Below the pieces are notes generated by a model, which ran no database searches, was not told the origin of the DNA, and worked only from the letters and a program-made list of their open reading frames with translations. A DNA stretch of 64,000 nucleotides from positions 859,501 through 923,500 of the forward strand of contig NZ_JAAHIH010000004.1 of assembly GCF_010671925.1 (NCBI RefSeq), given 5' to 3'. Below, in pieces: positions 25,970-34,644 of this stretch (its first letter is position 1; each line of letters starts with the position of its first letter). A program made the position numbers and the translations under genes. Origin of the DNA: Moorena sp. SIOASIH. GTDB lineage: Bacteria; Cyanobacteriota; Cyanobacteriia; Cyanobacteriales; Coleofasciculaceae.

Positions 25970-26942
25970 CGAACAATTAAAACCGGTAAATAACGAACAA
26001 TTTAACCAAGAGTTGGAAGAATTAATCAAAAGTGTTGAAGCCGCTAACACTACTAATTTTTCTAAACTGTCGGAGATAGCTGACCTAAATCTTTCTGAGG
26101 ACTTGGCTAGAGTTGACTTAAGCGGGGTTAACTTAGAAAACGTGAATCTAAGGAATGCCGATTTAAGGGGAACGATTTTTAGGAATGCCAATCTGAGCGG
26201 TGCTGATCTTAGAAATGCTAATCTAACCGGTGCTGACTTTAGTAATGCTATTTTAGACAACGCTAAATTTGGTAATAATTTAGGGCTTACTGAGGATATT
26301 ATATCTGCTCTCAAGGCTCAAGGGGCAATAATTTTTGATGATTCTGAGGAATTCTTGCTTCCTACAGAAAAATTACATAATGTAGAAGCTCTCTGGAAGC
26401 AGGGTATCAAAAAAACACTTTTGATGATAGAGGAATTGAGTGATAGGGATGTGGAATGGATGATTGCTACAGGAAGCAAGAAAGAAATTATTGCCGATAC
26501 TACGCTTATAGAAGAAGGGAAAGAGATTGATGCACTTTATATAGTGTTGGATGGACAGTTTACAGTTTCAGTTGAGGGCAGAGATATTGCTGAATTATCG
26601 GGAGGTGAAGTAGTGGGGGAAATGTCTTTTCTAACACGAAGTTTACCTGCCGCTACTGTTACCGCTGTAAATGACTCAGTAGTTTGGTCAATTTGTCGGC
26701 AGCAATTGCAGGAAAAGCTACAGCAAAATACAGATTTTGCTTCCCGTTTCTATAAAGCTATTTCTATTATTTTAGCTGATAGGTTACTCGGCCAATCTTA
26801 TCAAAATCAAGCTTACCAAATTAAGCCATTACTTGACTACTATGGCAGCAATAAAAATATTAATGATCCGGCTTATTTGAATCGTTATGCTGCACAACAA
26901 AAGTTAGATTCTCTAATCAAAGGATGTAGTGCAAGTGCTTGA
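25962..26942 (+). CDS. pentapeptide-repeat protein with cyclic-nucleotide-binding domain
   Basis: 326 residues. Residues ~45-105 are A(D/N)LxxA pentapeptides (VNLRNADLRGTIFRNANLSG ADLRNANL). Residues ~150-280 form a cNMP-binding (CAP-type) domain: IIADTTLIEEGKEIDALYIV LDGQ, AELSGGEVVGEMSFLT, then LPAATVTAVNDSVVW. There is no HTH, so it is a sensor or scaffold rather than a Crp regulator. Coupled to the unknown gene upstream. Confidence 0.75.
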   Translation: MTNEQLKPVNNEQFNQELEELIKSVEAANTTNFSKLSEIADLNLSEDLARVDLSGVNLENVNLRNADLRGTIFRNANLSGADLRNANLTGADFSNAILDNAKFGNNLGLTEDIISALKAQGAIIFDDSEEFLLPTEKLHNVEALWKQGIKKTLLMIEELSDRDVEWMIATGSKKEIIADTTLIEEGKEIDALYIVLDGQFTVSVEGRDIAELSGGEVVGEMSFLTRSLPAATVTAVNDSVVWSICRQQLQEKLQQNTDFASRFYKAISIILADRLLGQSYQNQAYQIKPLLDYYGSNKNINDPAYLNRYAAQQKLDSLIKGCSASA

Positions 26943-27212
26943 GTTAAACCAAACTACTTACCACTAATAGCATTTCTCAATTCGGTGAGGTACTTTTGTC
27001 CTAGGTTAAGCACGAGTAGGGAGTAGGGAGTAGGGAGTAGGGAGTAGGGAGTAGCGATGGAGCCCTGCCCATTAATTCTGGATTCTTATGATGACTTCAG
27101 CAATTCTGTCTAGCCTGTCTAGTGATAAAATCCTAAAAAGGGTATTGTACAATCCTAGCATTAGAGAATGGGATTCAGCGTCGGCTGTGGCCGACGCTAC
27201 GCGATCGCATGA
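26943..27212. repeat. repeat-filled spacer
   Basis: A half TATAGC-type end (AATAGCATTTCTCAATTCGG TGAGGTAC), then a GGGAGTA heptamer run (27015-27058), and HIP1-rich GGCCGACGC DNA before the next gene. No gene. Confidence 0.5.
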
Positions 27213-27701
27213 TTAATTGATTTCTCTTTTATTGCCGCTAAATGTTTTGAAAAGTCTATCATGGCACCTAAAGGAATATTCATCATCACGTAAATAGTAG
27301 TCTTTAATCCAGGTTTGTAGAAATTCAAAATTTGCGTCTTGTTCTTTGGGAGTCTTATACTTATGAGGCTCCCATGGTCTAAGTCGATTGTTTTCTAGGC
27401 ATTTTTCAACTCCAGGATTCAAAAATATCATCTCTGATGAATATTTGGCGGCTGTTTCAATTAAACTCCCGTAGCATCCTTCAATTATCCATTCAGGATT
27501 TTTTTGAATAAAGTCGATTAATAATGTCTCGCTTTCAGCATATTCTCTTCTTACTCCTGGTAGATCGGGTATCCAAGTAATAGTATCTAGATCTAGTATG
27601 GGTAAGTTGAACTCAACCTGCAATTTTAAGGCTAAGGTAGTTTTTCCCGCTCCAGAGTTGCCGAATATTAGTATCTTTCTCATGTTATCTGAAATAGACA
27701 A
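27213..27701 (-). CDS. P-loop nucleotide kinase-like / AAA family protein
   Basis: 162 residues; the better start is probably Met7 (27683), which places the Walker A near residue 10. ILIFGNSGAGKTTLALKL is the Walker A, followed by PILDLDTITW and WIIEGCYGSLIETA, a layout shared with shikimate-kinase-like topology-modulation proteins. Substrate unknown. Stands alone. Confidence 0.65.
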   Translation of the reverse strand: MSISDNMRKILIFGNSGAGKTTLALKLQVEFNLPILDLDTITWIPDLPGVRREYAESETLLIDFIQKNPEWIIEGCYGSLIETAAKYSSEMIFLNPGVEKCLENNRLRPWEPHKYKTPKEQDANFEFLQTWIKDYYLRDDEYSFRCHDRLFKTFSGNKREIN

Positions 27702-27811
27702 AAGGTAAGCATATGCGCTACGCGCACGCTAAGGGAACAGCCCTTAGCTATCAGCTATCAGGCGGGGAGCCTTGAGCACTAGAGTCTTGCTCAGGGAATT
27801 AGGATTGCTTT

Positions 27812-29932
27812 TTACTTTAAATCGGCTTCCCAAACACCAATGTAAATGCGATCGCTACCGTCTCGTTGAATCACACCCTCCAAGCGGTTATTATTACCAC
27901 TGGAAAAGTCATATCTCTTAGACTCGCCCTGATATACATCTTTGAGTCCCTGTTTAATGTCAGTGGAGATGTTGTTACTGAGCAGCTTGTTTAAGGTCTC
28001 TGACATGATTTCTAGGTCAACGGATTGCGAAAAAGTAACTTCCGTTTGGCGCAGACGCCCAGATCTTCGATCAAACAAATATCCTAGGTCTACATGATTG
28101 GGGACATAGTTTTTATAAAGGAAAGCGCGAGTCTTCCACATGCCGTTTGATTGTTTTGTGGGCTTGCCTAAAGCATATTCCACTGCTCTTCGCTGAGTTC
28201 CTGGGGGAAATTTGGGAATAGCGTTGAGCTGAGCAAGATTTGGGTTATTGGTATTGTTTTCTACGATGGGTGAAGGTTCGGTGATAGGTTTCCGTGTCGT
28301 TACTGGAACTGGTTTTACAGTAGTTTCTGGTGTTGATGGGGATGTTGGTGTGACCGGATCAGTTACGGTAGTTTCTGGTTGTGATGGGGATGATGGTGTG
28401 ACCGGATCAGTTACGGTAGTTTCTGGTTGTGATGGGGATGATGGTGTGACCGGATCAGTTACGGTAGTCTCTGGTTGTGATGGGGATGATGGTGTGACCG
28501 GATCAGTTACGGTAGTCTCTGGTTGTGATGGGGATGTTGGTGTGACCGGATCAGTTACGGTAGTCTCTGGTTGTGATGGGGATGTTGGTGTGACCGGATC
28601 AGTTACGGTAGTCTCTGGTGTAGTTACTGGTGATGGATTATTGGTCTGGGACTTTGATCCGGATGAAATCCTTTCTGGTGTAGTTACTGGTGATTTGTCC
28701 TTGGTCTGGGACTGTGATGAAGATGAAATAGTGTCTGGTGAGGGGTCTTTTGATGGTACTTTTTTATCTTGCGATTCTTCAGAACTTGGCTTGTCTGGGT
28801 ATGATGTTGATGTAGATTGATCATAGGATGGGACGGTCGTAGAGGGATTCAAGAATTTGTTGAATCCCGAACCAAATGCCACCACAATCAGTAATATACC
28901 GCCTCCGATTAAACCTCCCTTTAAAACTGCCTTGTAACTATCGTTTTGTTTTACAGTGACTGGATAAGGGCCTTTAATAGTGGACACTGAACCGTTGTTG
29001 GCTGGTGGCTCACCGGGAGAAATGGGGACTGTGGCTACCGTACCGTTGTTGGCTGTTGATGGGGCACCAGGAGAAATGGGGACTGTGGCTTCCGTAGGTG
29101 ATGCAGGGTCAGATTGGAGAGCATCAAGCATTTGTCTGACACTAACAAAGCGATCGCGTGGATGGAATCGAATCGCTTTGTCGAGCACTATTCCTAGGTT
29201 TGAATAAAAGGGTGGTGCATCTTGACGCCATAAAATTTCACCAGTCCTCTCATCTGTGTGGAATAGCTGTGGTATTTTACCCGTGAGCAAAAAAATTGCT
29301 GTCAGCCCCAAACTGTAGAGATCACTGCTATAGGTTGGGTGTCCTGCTGACTGTTCCGAAGACATATAGCCAGGAGTGCCAATTATAATTGATGCTGGGT
29401 GGGGGGTGCCAGAGTTGGTGACTACGGTACTCATTGCTTCTTTGACTGCACCAAAATCAATCAGAACTGGTACTCCATCTCGTTGGCGGATAATGATGTT
29501 ATCTGGCTTAATGTCCCGATGAATGATACGGCGAGAGTGGACATACTCTAGAACCCTTAACAAACTAATTAGGAGTTCCGTAACTTCAATCTCAGTAAAT
29601 TTTTTTCCCTGTCTAACCTGTGTTGTAAAGGTATTTCCTCGAATCCACTCTTGAACCAGGTAAAACTTTTCGGCTTCAGAGAAATAGGCATAAAGTCGGG
29701 GAATCTGCTCATGTCCTTCCCCTAAGGCTTCTAAAACAGCTGCTTCTCGTTGGAATCGCTCTTGGACGAGCTTGTAAGCTTTGGGATTATGGGCCAATGC
29801 CTTAAGTTGCTTAATCACACACCGCCGTCTTGAGGGCATATGGATATCTTCGGCGAGAAAGGTGTCACCGAACCCACCCGAACCTAGAGTCTCAAGGACA
29901 CGGTAGCGATTGTTTAAGAGTTTTGGATTCAT
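27812..29932 (-). CDS. membrane Ser/Thr protein kinase (Hanks type)
   Basis: 706 residues. Kinase domain ~10-270: glycine loop LGSGGFGDTFLAED, Lys in CVIKQLKA, catalytic HRDIKPDNIII, LIDFGAVKEA (DFG) and GTPGYMSSEQ. Pro/Ser/Thr linker, one transmembrane helix (GGILLIVVAFGSGF, ~340), then a periplasmic stalk with six 16-residue repeats and a C-terminal ~130-residue domain (FPPGTQRRAVEYALGKPTKQ) found on other cyanobacterial kinases. It likely senses an envelope signal and phosphorylates cytoplasmic targets. Confidence 0.88.
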   Translation of the reverse strand: MNPKLLNNRYRVLETLGSGGFGDTFLAEDIHMPSRRRCVIKQLKALAHNPKAYKLVQERFQREAAVLEALGEGHEQIPRLYAYFSEAEKFYLVQEWIRGNTFTTQVRQGKKFTEIEVTELLISLLRVLEYVHSRRIIHRDIKPDNIIIRQRDGVPVLIDFGAVKEAMSTVVTNSGTPHPASIIIGTPGYMSSEQSAGHPTYSSDLYSLGLTAIFLLTGKIPQLFHTDERTGEILWRQDAPPFYSNLGIVLDKAIRFHPRDRFVSVRQMLDALQSDPASPTEATVPISPGAPSTANNGTVATVPISPGEPPANNGSVSTIKGPYPVTVKQNDSYKAVLKGGLIGGGILLIVVAFGSGFNKFLNPSTTVPSYDQSTSTSYPDKPSSEESQDKKVPSKDPSPDTISSSSQSQTKDKSPVTTPERISSGSKSQTNNPSPVTTPETTVTDPVTPTSPSQPETTVTDPVTPTSPSQPETTVTDPVTPSSPSQPETTVTDPVTPSSPSQPETTVTDPVTPSSPSQPETTVTDPVTPTSPSTPETTVKPVPVTTRKPITEPSPIVENNTNNPNLAQLNAIPKFPPGTQRRAVEYALGKPTKQSNGMWKTRAFLYKNYVPNHVDLGYLFDRRSGRLRQTEVTFSQSVDLEIMSETLNKLLSNNISTDIKQGLKDVYQGESKRYDFSSGNNNRLEGVIQRDGSDRIYIGVWEADLK
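28325..28615. repeat. 48-bp tandem repeat, six copies, in the kinase stalk
   Basis: Encodes PETTVTDPVTP(T/S)SPSQ. Copies differ by a few bases, so copy number is likely unstable. Confidence 0.85.
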
Positions 29933-30198
29933 GACGGATTCAGGGACAATTGGGTTCGAAGTGTGCTCTTCATTCTAATGTTAAGCTGCTGTCCGATTCA
30001 ATTGGATGGTTGAGCAATGAGTTATTGGTAATTATTCATTGGTCATTGGTGCATAACAGGAGACTGTGCTTCCTCAAAACCGACTCAGGACTGAAAACAG
30101 GTATTTGGCATTTTAGGGGTTAATGGTATTAAACTATGCCTAAAAGTCAATGGCTATGATGAAGGGAGTAATAATTCTTAATATTAACTGAACTCAAC

Positions 30199-30522
30199 GT
30201 GGAAACAGATTTTACTCAACACAGTGCCAAAACCGAAAAGCCTTGTGTTTTAGTCTGCCAATATAAGTCTTGTTTAGCAGCCGGTTCAGCTGAGGTGCTG
30301 GCTGCCTTCGAGCAAGCTGATCTTTCTGACTTTAGCGTGATTGGTACAACTTGCCAGGGACAGTGTAGTTCTGGTCCAACGGTGCGGATTGTTCCGGAGG
30401 AGACTTGGTATTGCCGAGTCAAACCGCAAGATGTACCGGTAATTGTGGAACAACATCTGCAAGGGGGTAAGTTAGTAAGGGCAAAACTGCATCCCCGCAT
30501 CCATATGAGTTTTGGCTATTAG
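30199..30522 (+). CDS. thioredoxin-like [2Fe-2S] ferredoxin domain protein
   Basis: 107 residues, GTG start. The four cluster cysteines are CQYKSC (C-x4-C) and TCQGQC (C-x3-C), followed by SSGPTVRIVPEETWYCRV, as in the thioredoxin-fold ferredoxins and NuoE C-terminus. A soluble electron carrier or sensor. Stand-alone gene. Confidence 0.8.
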   Translation: METDFTQHSAKTEKPCVLVCQYKSCLAAGSAEVLAAFEQADLSDFSVIGTTCQGQCSSGPTVRIVPEETWYCRVKPQDVPVIVEQHLQGGKLVRAKLHPRIHMSFGY

Positions 30523-30583
30523 GTATAGGGAACAGGGAACAGGGAACAGGGAACAGGGAACAGGGAACAGGGAACAGATCTAT
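30523..30583. repeat. GAACAGG heptamer array
   Basis: About seven tandem units directly after the ferredoxin gene. Confidence 0.8.
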
Positions 30584-30681
30584 TTACCTGATTACTATGA
30601 GAATCGCTATAGTCATTGGTTTAACAATACGGATTCATGAGTCGGGGTGGACTAATGCACTCTGGACTGACGCACTCAGGA

Positions 30682-31356
30682 CTAATCTCGCAATACGTAG
30701 CCAACACCGCGCACGGTTTGGACTAGACGGTTTTCGTTGTTGGCTTCTAGCTTCAGGCGCAAGTAGCGAATGTAAACTTCTATGATATTGGAGTCACCCA
30801 TAAAGTCATAACCCCAGACTCTTTCCAGGATTTGCTCTCGGGTGAGGACTTGTCGGGGATGGGCTAGGAGATATTCGAGTAGATCAAATTCTTTGACAGT
30901 CAGTTCAATTAATCGCTGACCTCGATAGACTTCACGGGTGCTATGGTTTAAACTTAAGTCAGCAAATTGCAGGATGTTGGGGTCTTCGGTTTGATTACGT
31001 CGCAGATGAGCTCGGACTCTGGCTAATAATTCCTCTACGCTGAAGGGTTTGACTACGTAGTCATCAGCACCAGCATCTAAACCAGTAACGCGATCGCTTA
31101 CTTCATCTTTAGCGGTTAATAAGATAATCGGCACTTGATTACCAGTACTGCGCAGGCGTCGGCAAATTTCTGGTCCTGATATGCCCGGTAGCATCCAGTC
31201 GAGTATTACTAAATCTGGATTAGATTCCCGCGCTGCTCCCAAACCAGCTAACCCATCCGAGGCAACACTAACCTGATAACCTTCGTACTTCAGTTCCAGT
31301 TCAATGAACTGGGCTAGTTTGGTTTCATCTTCGACAACTAAAATATGGTGGGTCAT
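30682..31356 (-). CDS. OmpR/PhoB-family response regulator
   Basis: 224 residues. Receiver domain: acidic EDE pair near residue 10, phospho-Asp in [10 protein letters not shown], Thr in ILLTAKDE, Lys in VVKPFS. C-terminal winged helix: [33 protein letters not shown] ... [11 protein letters not shown]. Resembles the cyanobacterial NblR/RppA group, but I would not fix a name. No histidine kinase adjacent. Confidence 0.88.
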   Translation of the reverse strand: MTHHILVVEDETKLAQFIELELKYEGYQVSVASDGLAGLGAARESNPDLVILDWMLPGISGPEICRRLRSTGNQVPIILLTAKDEVSDRVTGLDAGADDYVVKPFSVEELLARVRAHLRRNQTEDPNILQFADLSLNHSTREVYRGQRLIELTVKEFDLLEYLLAHPRQVLTREQILERVWGYDFMGDSNIIEVYIRYLRLKLEANNENRLVQTVRGVGYVLRD

Positions 31357-31383
31357 AGCTTGATGGTGTCTAGGCCAAACAAC

Positions 31384-31430
31384 AGGTGCGACCCGTGGCG
31401 AATTTAATTCTTAATGGGTCAAGCGCACCT
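31384..31430. repeat. 47-bp dispersed palindrome AGGTGCG ... CGCACCT
   Basis: Near-identical to 21113-21159, with only the end pair changed (CGCACCT instead of CGTACCT). Confidence 0.7.
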
Positions 31431-32294
31431 ATGTAAGTTTTCAGGACTAATACAGATTGGTCAATTTAGGGTAATACTTGATTAAATGATAGCTCTAATC
31501 ATAACGGTTCTAATCATTAATCATATCTTCTAGAACAATAGTCTTATAGTATTTTGCTATGGATGAATTTGGGAGATAATCGGTGCGTAGACTAATCGTT
31601 CGTTTAGGAATTGCATTCATAGTCGGCTTGTTTGGGTTAATCAGCTACTTTACCACTGTCTCTGAAAACCCAGTAACTGGGGAAAAGCAGCGCATCCAAC
31701 TTTCCCCCCGTCAGGAAGTGGTGATTGGGTTACAAGCACGGAAATGGCCGCTCAACACGGTGGTCTTTACCAAGATAAAGCCCTTCAAGGATATATTTCT
31801 CAAGTGGGAGAGCAGATTGTCAAAAAGTCGGCAGCCTCTGGTTCACCTTATCCCTTTGAGTTCTATTTGTTGAGTGACCCCCGCACTGTGAATGCCTTTG
31901 CTCTACCAGGGGGACAAATTTTTCTGACTCTAGCCATGCTGAGGCGACTCAATTCAGAAGCGCAGCTGGCCGGGGTGTTGGGCCATGAGATTGGTCATGT
32001 GGTGGGACGACATGGTGCAGAACATCTGGCCAAGCAGAAACTTGGGGTAGCATTGGTTAATGCTGTTGGTATTGCTGCCAGTGATGATGCTCAGAGTGGC
32101 AGGCAAGCAGCACTACTTGCCCAAGCGATTAATCAAATGGTTAGCCTTAAGTATGGACGTGAGGATGAATTAGAAAGCGATCGCCTTGGTTTTCGGTTTA
32201 TGACACAAGCGGGCTATAACCCTAGGGGAATCGTTGAACTGATGCAAGTCCTTAACTCAATTCGACAGGGTGGGCAACCACCGGAGTTTTTTAG

Positions 32295-32686
32295 CTTCCT
32301 CCGCTCTTATGCCCCACAACGAACATGCGCAGCATGAGTGTTTAAAGTTACCGTAAGGATAGTGGAGCCTTTATGGTTAGTCGGTTATGCGTTTTGGGTT
32401 AAAACTTTTTGATTAAGGCTCCACTATCCTAAGGTTTCGTCTCCAGGGATGAATCGCGGAGCTGGAACTCTGATAAACAGGCTGAAAAACGTTATACTAA
32501 AAATAGTAGGGAAAACAAATTAAGAGCTAACCGCCACCTACTAATTAAAAATAGAACTTATTGTATTGTTCCGGCGCGGAGGGGCATCCCGTGTCGTTAA
32601 TAAAGCTTACCGAGTATCCTAAGCGATGGCTGGAGTTGGTAAGAAGCCCACACTGTAATCTTCGATTCAGTGTGGGAGTATGTCAC
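32295..32686 (+). mobile_element. tnpB-less IS200/IS605 mini-element, family B
   Basis: The right ~110 bp match the tnpB B tail and right end: GGGGCATCCCGTGTCGTTAA TAAAGCTTACCG, GGAGTTGGTAAGAAGCCCAC and ACTGTAATCTTCGATTCAGT GTGGGAGTATGTCAC. Left end GCCCCACAACG with TTAG just outside, as in IS B. It contains palindromic insert copy 3. The predicted guide would be the M48 codons after 32686. Confidence 0.8.
32341..32444 (+). repeat. palindromic insert, copy 3 (inside the mini-element)
   Basis: Arms AGGATAGTGGAGCCTT (32356-32371) and AAGGCTCCACTATCCT (32415-32430). Flanks TTTAAAGTTACCG and AAGGTTTCGTCTCC. Loop in the same orientation as copy 1. Confidence 0.75.
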
Positions 32687-32896
32687 TACTCACCCTAACC
32701 CTAGTAATCGAGTTGAACAACTCCAGAGTCTGATTGGTAAAACTTACCCTAATGGTATTCCTGCTAATCTCCAAGAGGGCCGGGAGCGGTTTGCTCGGTA
32801 TGTTAAACGGCAACGATAAGGAGTGTGGTGCTAGATTAAGCACCCTCAAGCTATACTGCGTTAGCAGTCGGTTTGACATCTCCAGGAATTATACCT

Positions 32897-33052
32897 GTGG
32901 CAGTTAATCAAGATACACTTTCGGACCGTTTCTTATCCCCGATCATCGGTAGCTTGATTGATCTTGAAAAGCTGCTGCAGTTTTACGAAACTATGGATTG
33001 GGAAGCTGAGTGCGATCGCTTCCGTAAGCATGATTTAAGCAGTGCGCACTAA
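32897..33052 (+). pseudogene. N-terminal remnant of a cyanobacterial SAM-dependent methyltransferase
   Basis: GTG start: AVNQDTLSDRFLSPIIGSLI DLEKLLQFYETMDWEAECDR F, then stop. This is the opening segment I recall from a family of cyanobacterial class I methyltransferases; the SAM-binding part is absent. The following ~140 bp hold an unrelated open tail (KEWWWLHQITQGIKPLPVG) I cannot place. Confidence 0.45.
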
Positions 33053-33467
33053 GGAATGGTGGTGGCTGCATCAAATAACTCAGGGTATAAAACCTTTGCC
33101 AGTAGGGAAATCAGCTGTTTGGGAATCTCAATCTCAGGAGAGTTTTCCAGATGATATTGCGTCACAAGGGGTGCCGGTTCCAGTGGCATAGGGCAATTCT
33201 CAAGTAATCACTTGGACACAATTAACGTTGACTGTTAAGATTAGTAAAGTTGACTGTTATAGCGCTACGCGCAATGGCATTGGCAAGAGGCATGCATGCT
33301 AAAGTTGACTACAAGAGCTTTTCAGCTTGTATCAATGTCCTAACCTTAATGCGTACTGCTATAAATTCAGGGAATAGCCAACGGGTAACGGGTAAAAAAA
33401 AGCGTTTATTAACGTTATTTTATTTAGGTTTATCAAAAATATAAACAGAATTTATCTTTAGGTACTT
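33053..33467. other. gene-free stretch with remnants
   Basis: Open tail to 33191 of unknown origin, one GCGCTACGCGC repeat near 33262, then AT-rich DNA upstream of the HAD gene. No intact gene. Confidence 0.4.
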
Positions 33468-34193
33468 ATGAGTTTGAAAGCAGTTCTGTTTGATTTTAAC
33501 GGAGTAATAATCAATGATGAGCCGATTCACGAAAAACTAATTGAGGAAATTATTATTGGGGAAAATTTGCGTCCGGATTCCGAAGAGTTTCGACAGGTTT
33601 GTACAGGTAGAGGCGATCGCTCTTGTCTGCGAGAGTTACTTAAGCGTCGCGGTCGGGTGGTTACGGAGGATTACTTAAACCAGCTGATCAGGCGCAAAGC
33701 TGCTGCCTATCAACGTCAGCTAGAAAGTATGGAAACTTTGCCCATTTATCCTGGTGTGGAGGATTTAATGGTTCAGATCCAGGGTGCTCAGATACCGATG
33801 GCTCTGGTGACTGGAGCACTGCGAAATGAAGTAGAAGTGGTGCTCGATCGCGCTGGTTTAGCTCACTATTTTAGTTTGATTGTTGCTGGTGATGATATTA
33901 CTACTAGTAAACCAGAACCCGATGGCTATCTGCTAGCGGTAGAGCGGCTCAATCAAGTCTATGGTAACCTCAACTTGAAACCTGGGGAATGTCTAGTAAT
34001 AGAAGATTCTTTGGCTGGCATTGAGGCGGCGAAGAGAGCTGGCATGCCAGTAGTAGGGGTGGCCAGTACTTATCCCCTTCATATGCTACAGCGTCACGCT
34101 AACTGGACTGTGGATTATTTGAATCAGCTGGAATTAGAACGGGTGCAGCAGGTCTATTCTGGGGTATCACCTGAGCCAGTAGGAGAAATCTAG
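33468..34193 (+). CDS. HAD-superfamily hydrolase (phosphoglycolate phosphatase / beta-phosphoglucomutase type)
   Basis: 241 residues. Motif I is FDFNGVIIND: the nucleophile Asp is kept but the usual second Asp (general acid) is Asn. Motif II MALVTGA, motif III Lys in TTSKPEPDGYLLA, motif IV VIEDSLAGIEAAKRAGM. Helical cap domain between I and II. Small-phosphate hydrolase or mutase of unknown substrate; the Asp-to-Asn change may be normal for this cyanobacterial subgroup. Confidence 0.8.
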   Translation: MSLKAVLFDFNGVIINDEPIHEKLIEEIIIGENLRPDSEEFRQVCTGRGDRSCLRELLKRRGRVVTEDYLNQLIRRKAAAYQRQLESMETLPIYPGVEDLMVQIQGAQIPMALVTGALRNEVEVVLDRAGLAHYFSLIVAGDDITTSKPEPDGYLLAVERLNQVYGNLNLKPGECLVIEDSLAGIEAAKRAGMPVVGVASTYPLHMLQRHANWTVDYLNQLELERVQQVYSGVSPEPVGEI

Positions 34194-34269
34194 ACCATAC
34201 AAGGGCACAGGGATATTAGTCCCGGTGCTAGAATAAACATATAAATAAAAGTAATAAACCAAAGTACTA

Positions 34270-34342
34270 GGGGAATTGGCTCAGTTGGTAGAGCGCTGCG
34301 ATCGCACCGCAGAGGTCAGGGGTTCGAATCCCCTATTCTCCA
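34270..34342 (+). tRNA. tRNA-Ala (anticodon CGC)
   Basis: 73 nt. Acceptor GGGGAAT / ATTCTCC, discriminator A. Anticodon arm CTGCG ATCGCAC CGCAG puts CGC in the loop; T arm GGGGTTCGAATCCCC. A HIP1-like GCGATCGC lies in the anticodon arm. Confidence 0.93.
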
Positions 34343-34644
34343 TAGATAGCAGTTTTCAATTGGGTGAGGGACTTACGCCCTTGGGGTTTTCGGGAGTAGG
34401 GAGTAGGGAGTAGGGAGTAGGGAGTAGGGAGTAGGGGTAAGACAGCTGTGTGCCATGGCTTGGGGGAGCACCTTGAAAGCCCTTTGGAAACCATGGCAGT
34501 AGCGAATCTGATCTCATCTGAGGATAATTACCCTTAATAAAAATCTCCCCATCTCCCCATCTCCCCATCTCCCCGCGCCCCCGCCCCACCCTCCCTACAC
34601 TCCCCACCCTCCCGTTAATTATGGGTATTCAACCAGACTTGATA
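34343..34644. repeat. repeat-filled spacer
   Basis: A TATAGC-type end, a GGGAGTA heptamer run (34391-34438), an ATCTCCCC run, and a copy of the 'gggtattcaaccagacttgatatta' segment also at 4583-4612. No gene. Confidence 0.5.

Larger units (their letters stand above)
31583..32819 (+). pseudogene. M48-family metalloprotease, broken by a frameshift and a mini-IS
   Basis: GTG 31583 gives an N-terminal anchor (RLIVRLGIAFIVGLFGLIS). One base is missing near 31739, and the frame continues from 31741 as EMAAQHGGLYQDKALQGYIS. The zinc site is HEIGHVVGRH, with the second Glu in ELESDRLGFRFM. After QPPEFFS the gene is interrupted by 392 bp (32295-32686). It resumes THPNPSNRVEQLQSLIGKTY and ends at 32819. 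Joining 32294 to 32687 restores FFS-THPNP exactly. In other bacteria M48/BepA-like proteases degrade envelope proteins; here it is dead. Confidence 0.8.

Noticed and set aside
28248-28820. 190-codon plus-strand open frame full of VTGSVTVVSGCDGD repeats
   Set aside because: It is the complement of the 48-bp repeats of the Ser/Thr kinase; the kinase strand has clear domains.
33250-33444. 64-codon plus-strand frame
   Set aside because: Starts in a GCGCTACGCGC repeat, no recognisable domain, AT-rich end; not supported.
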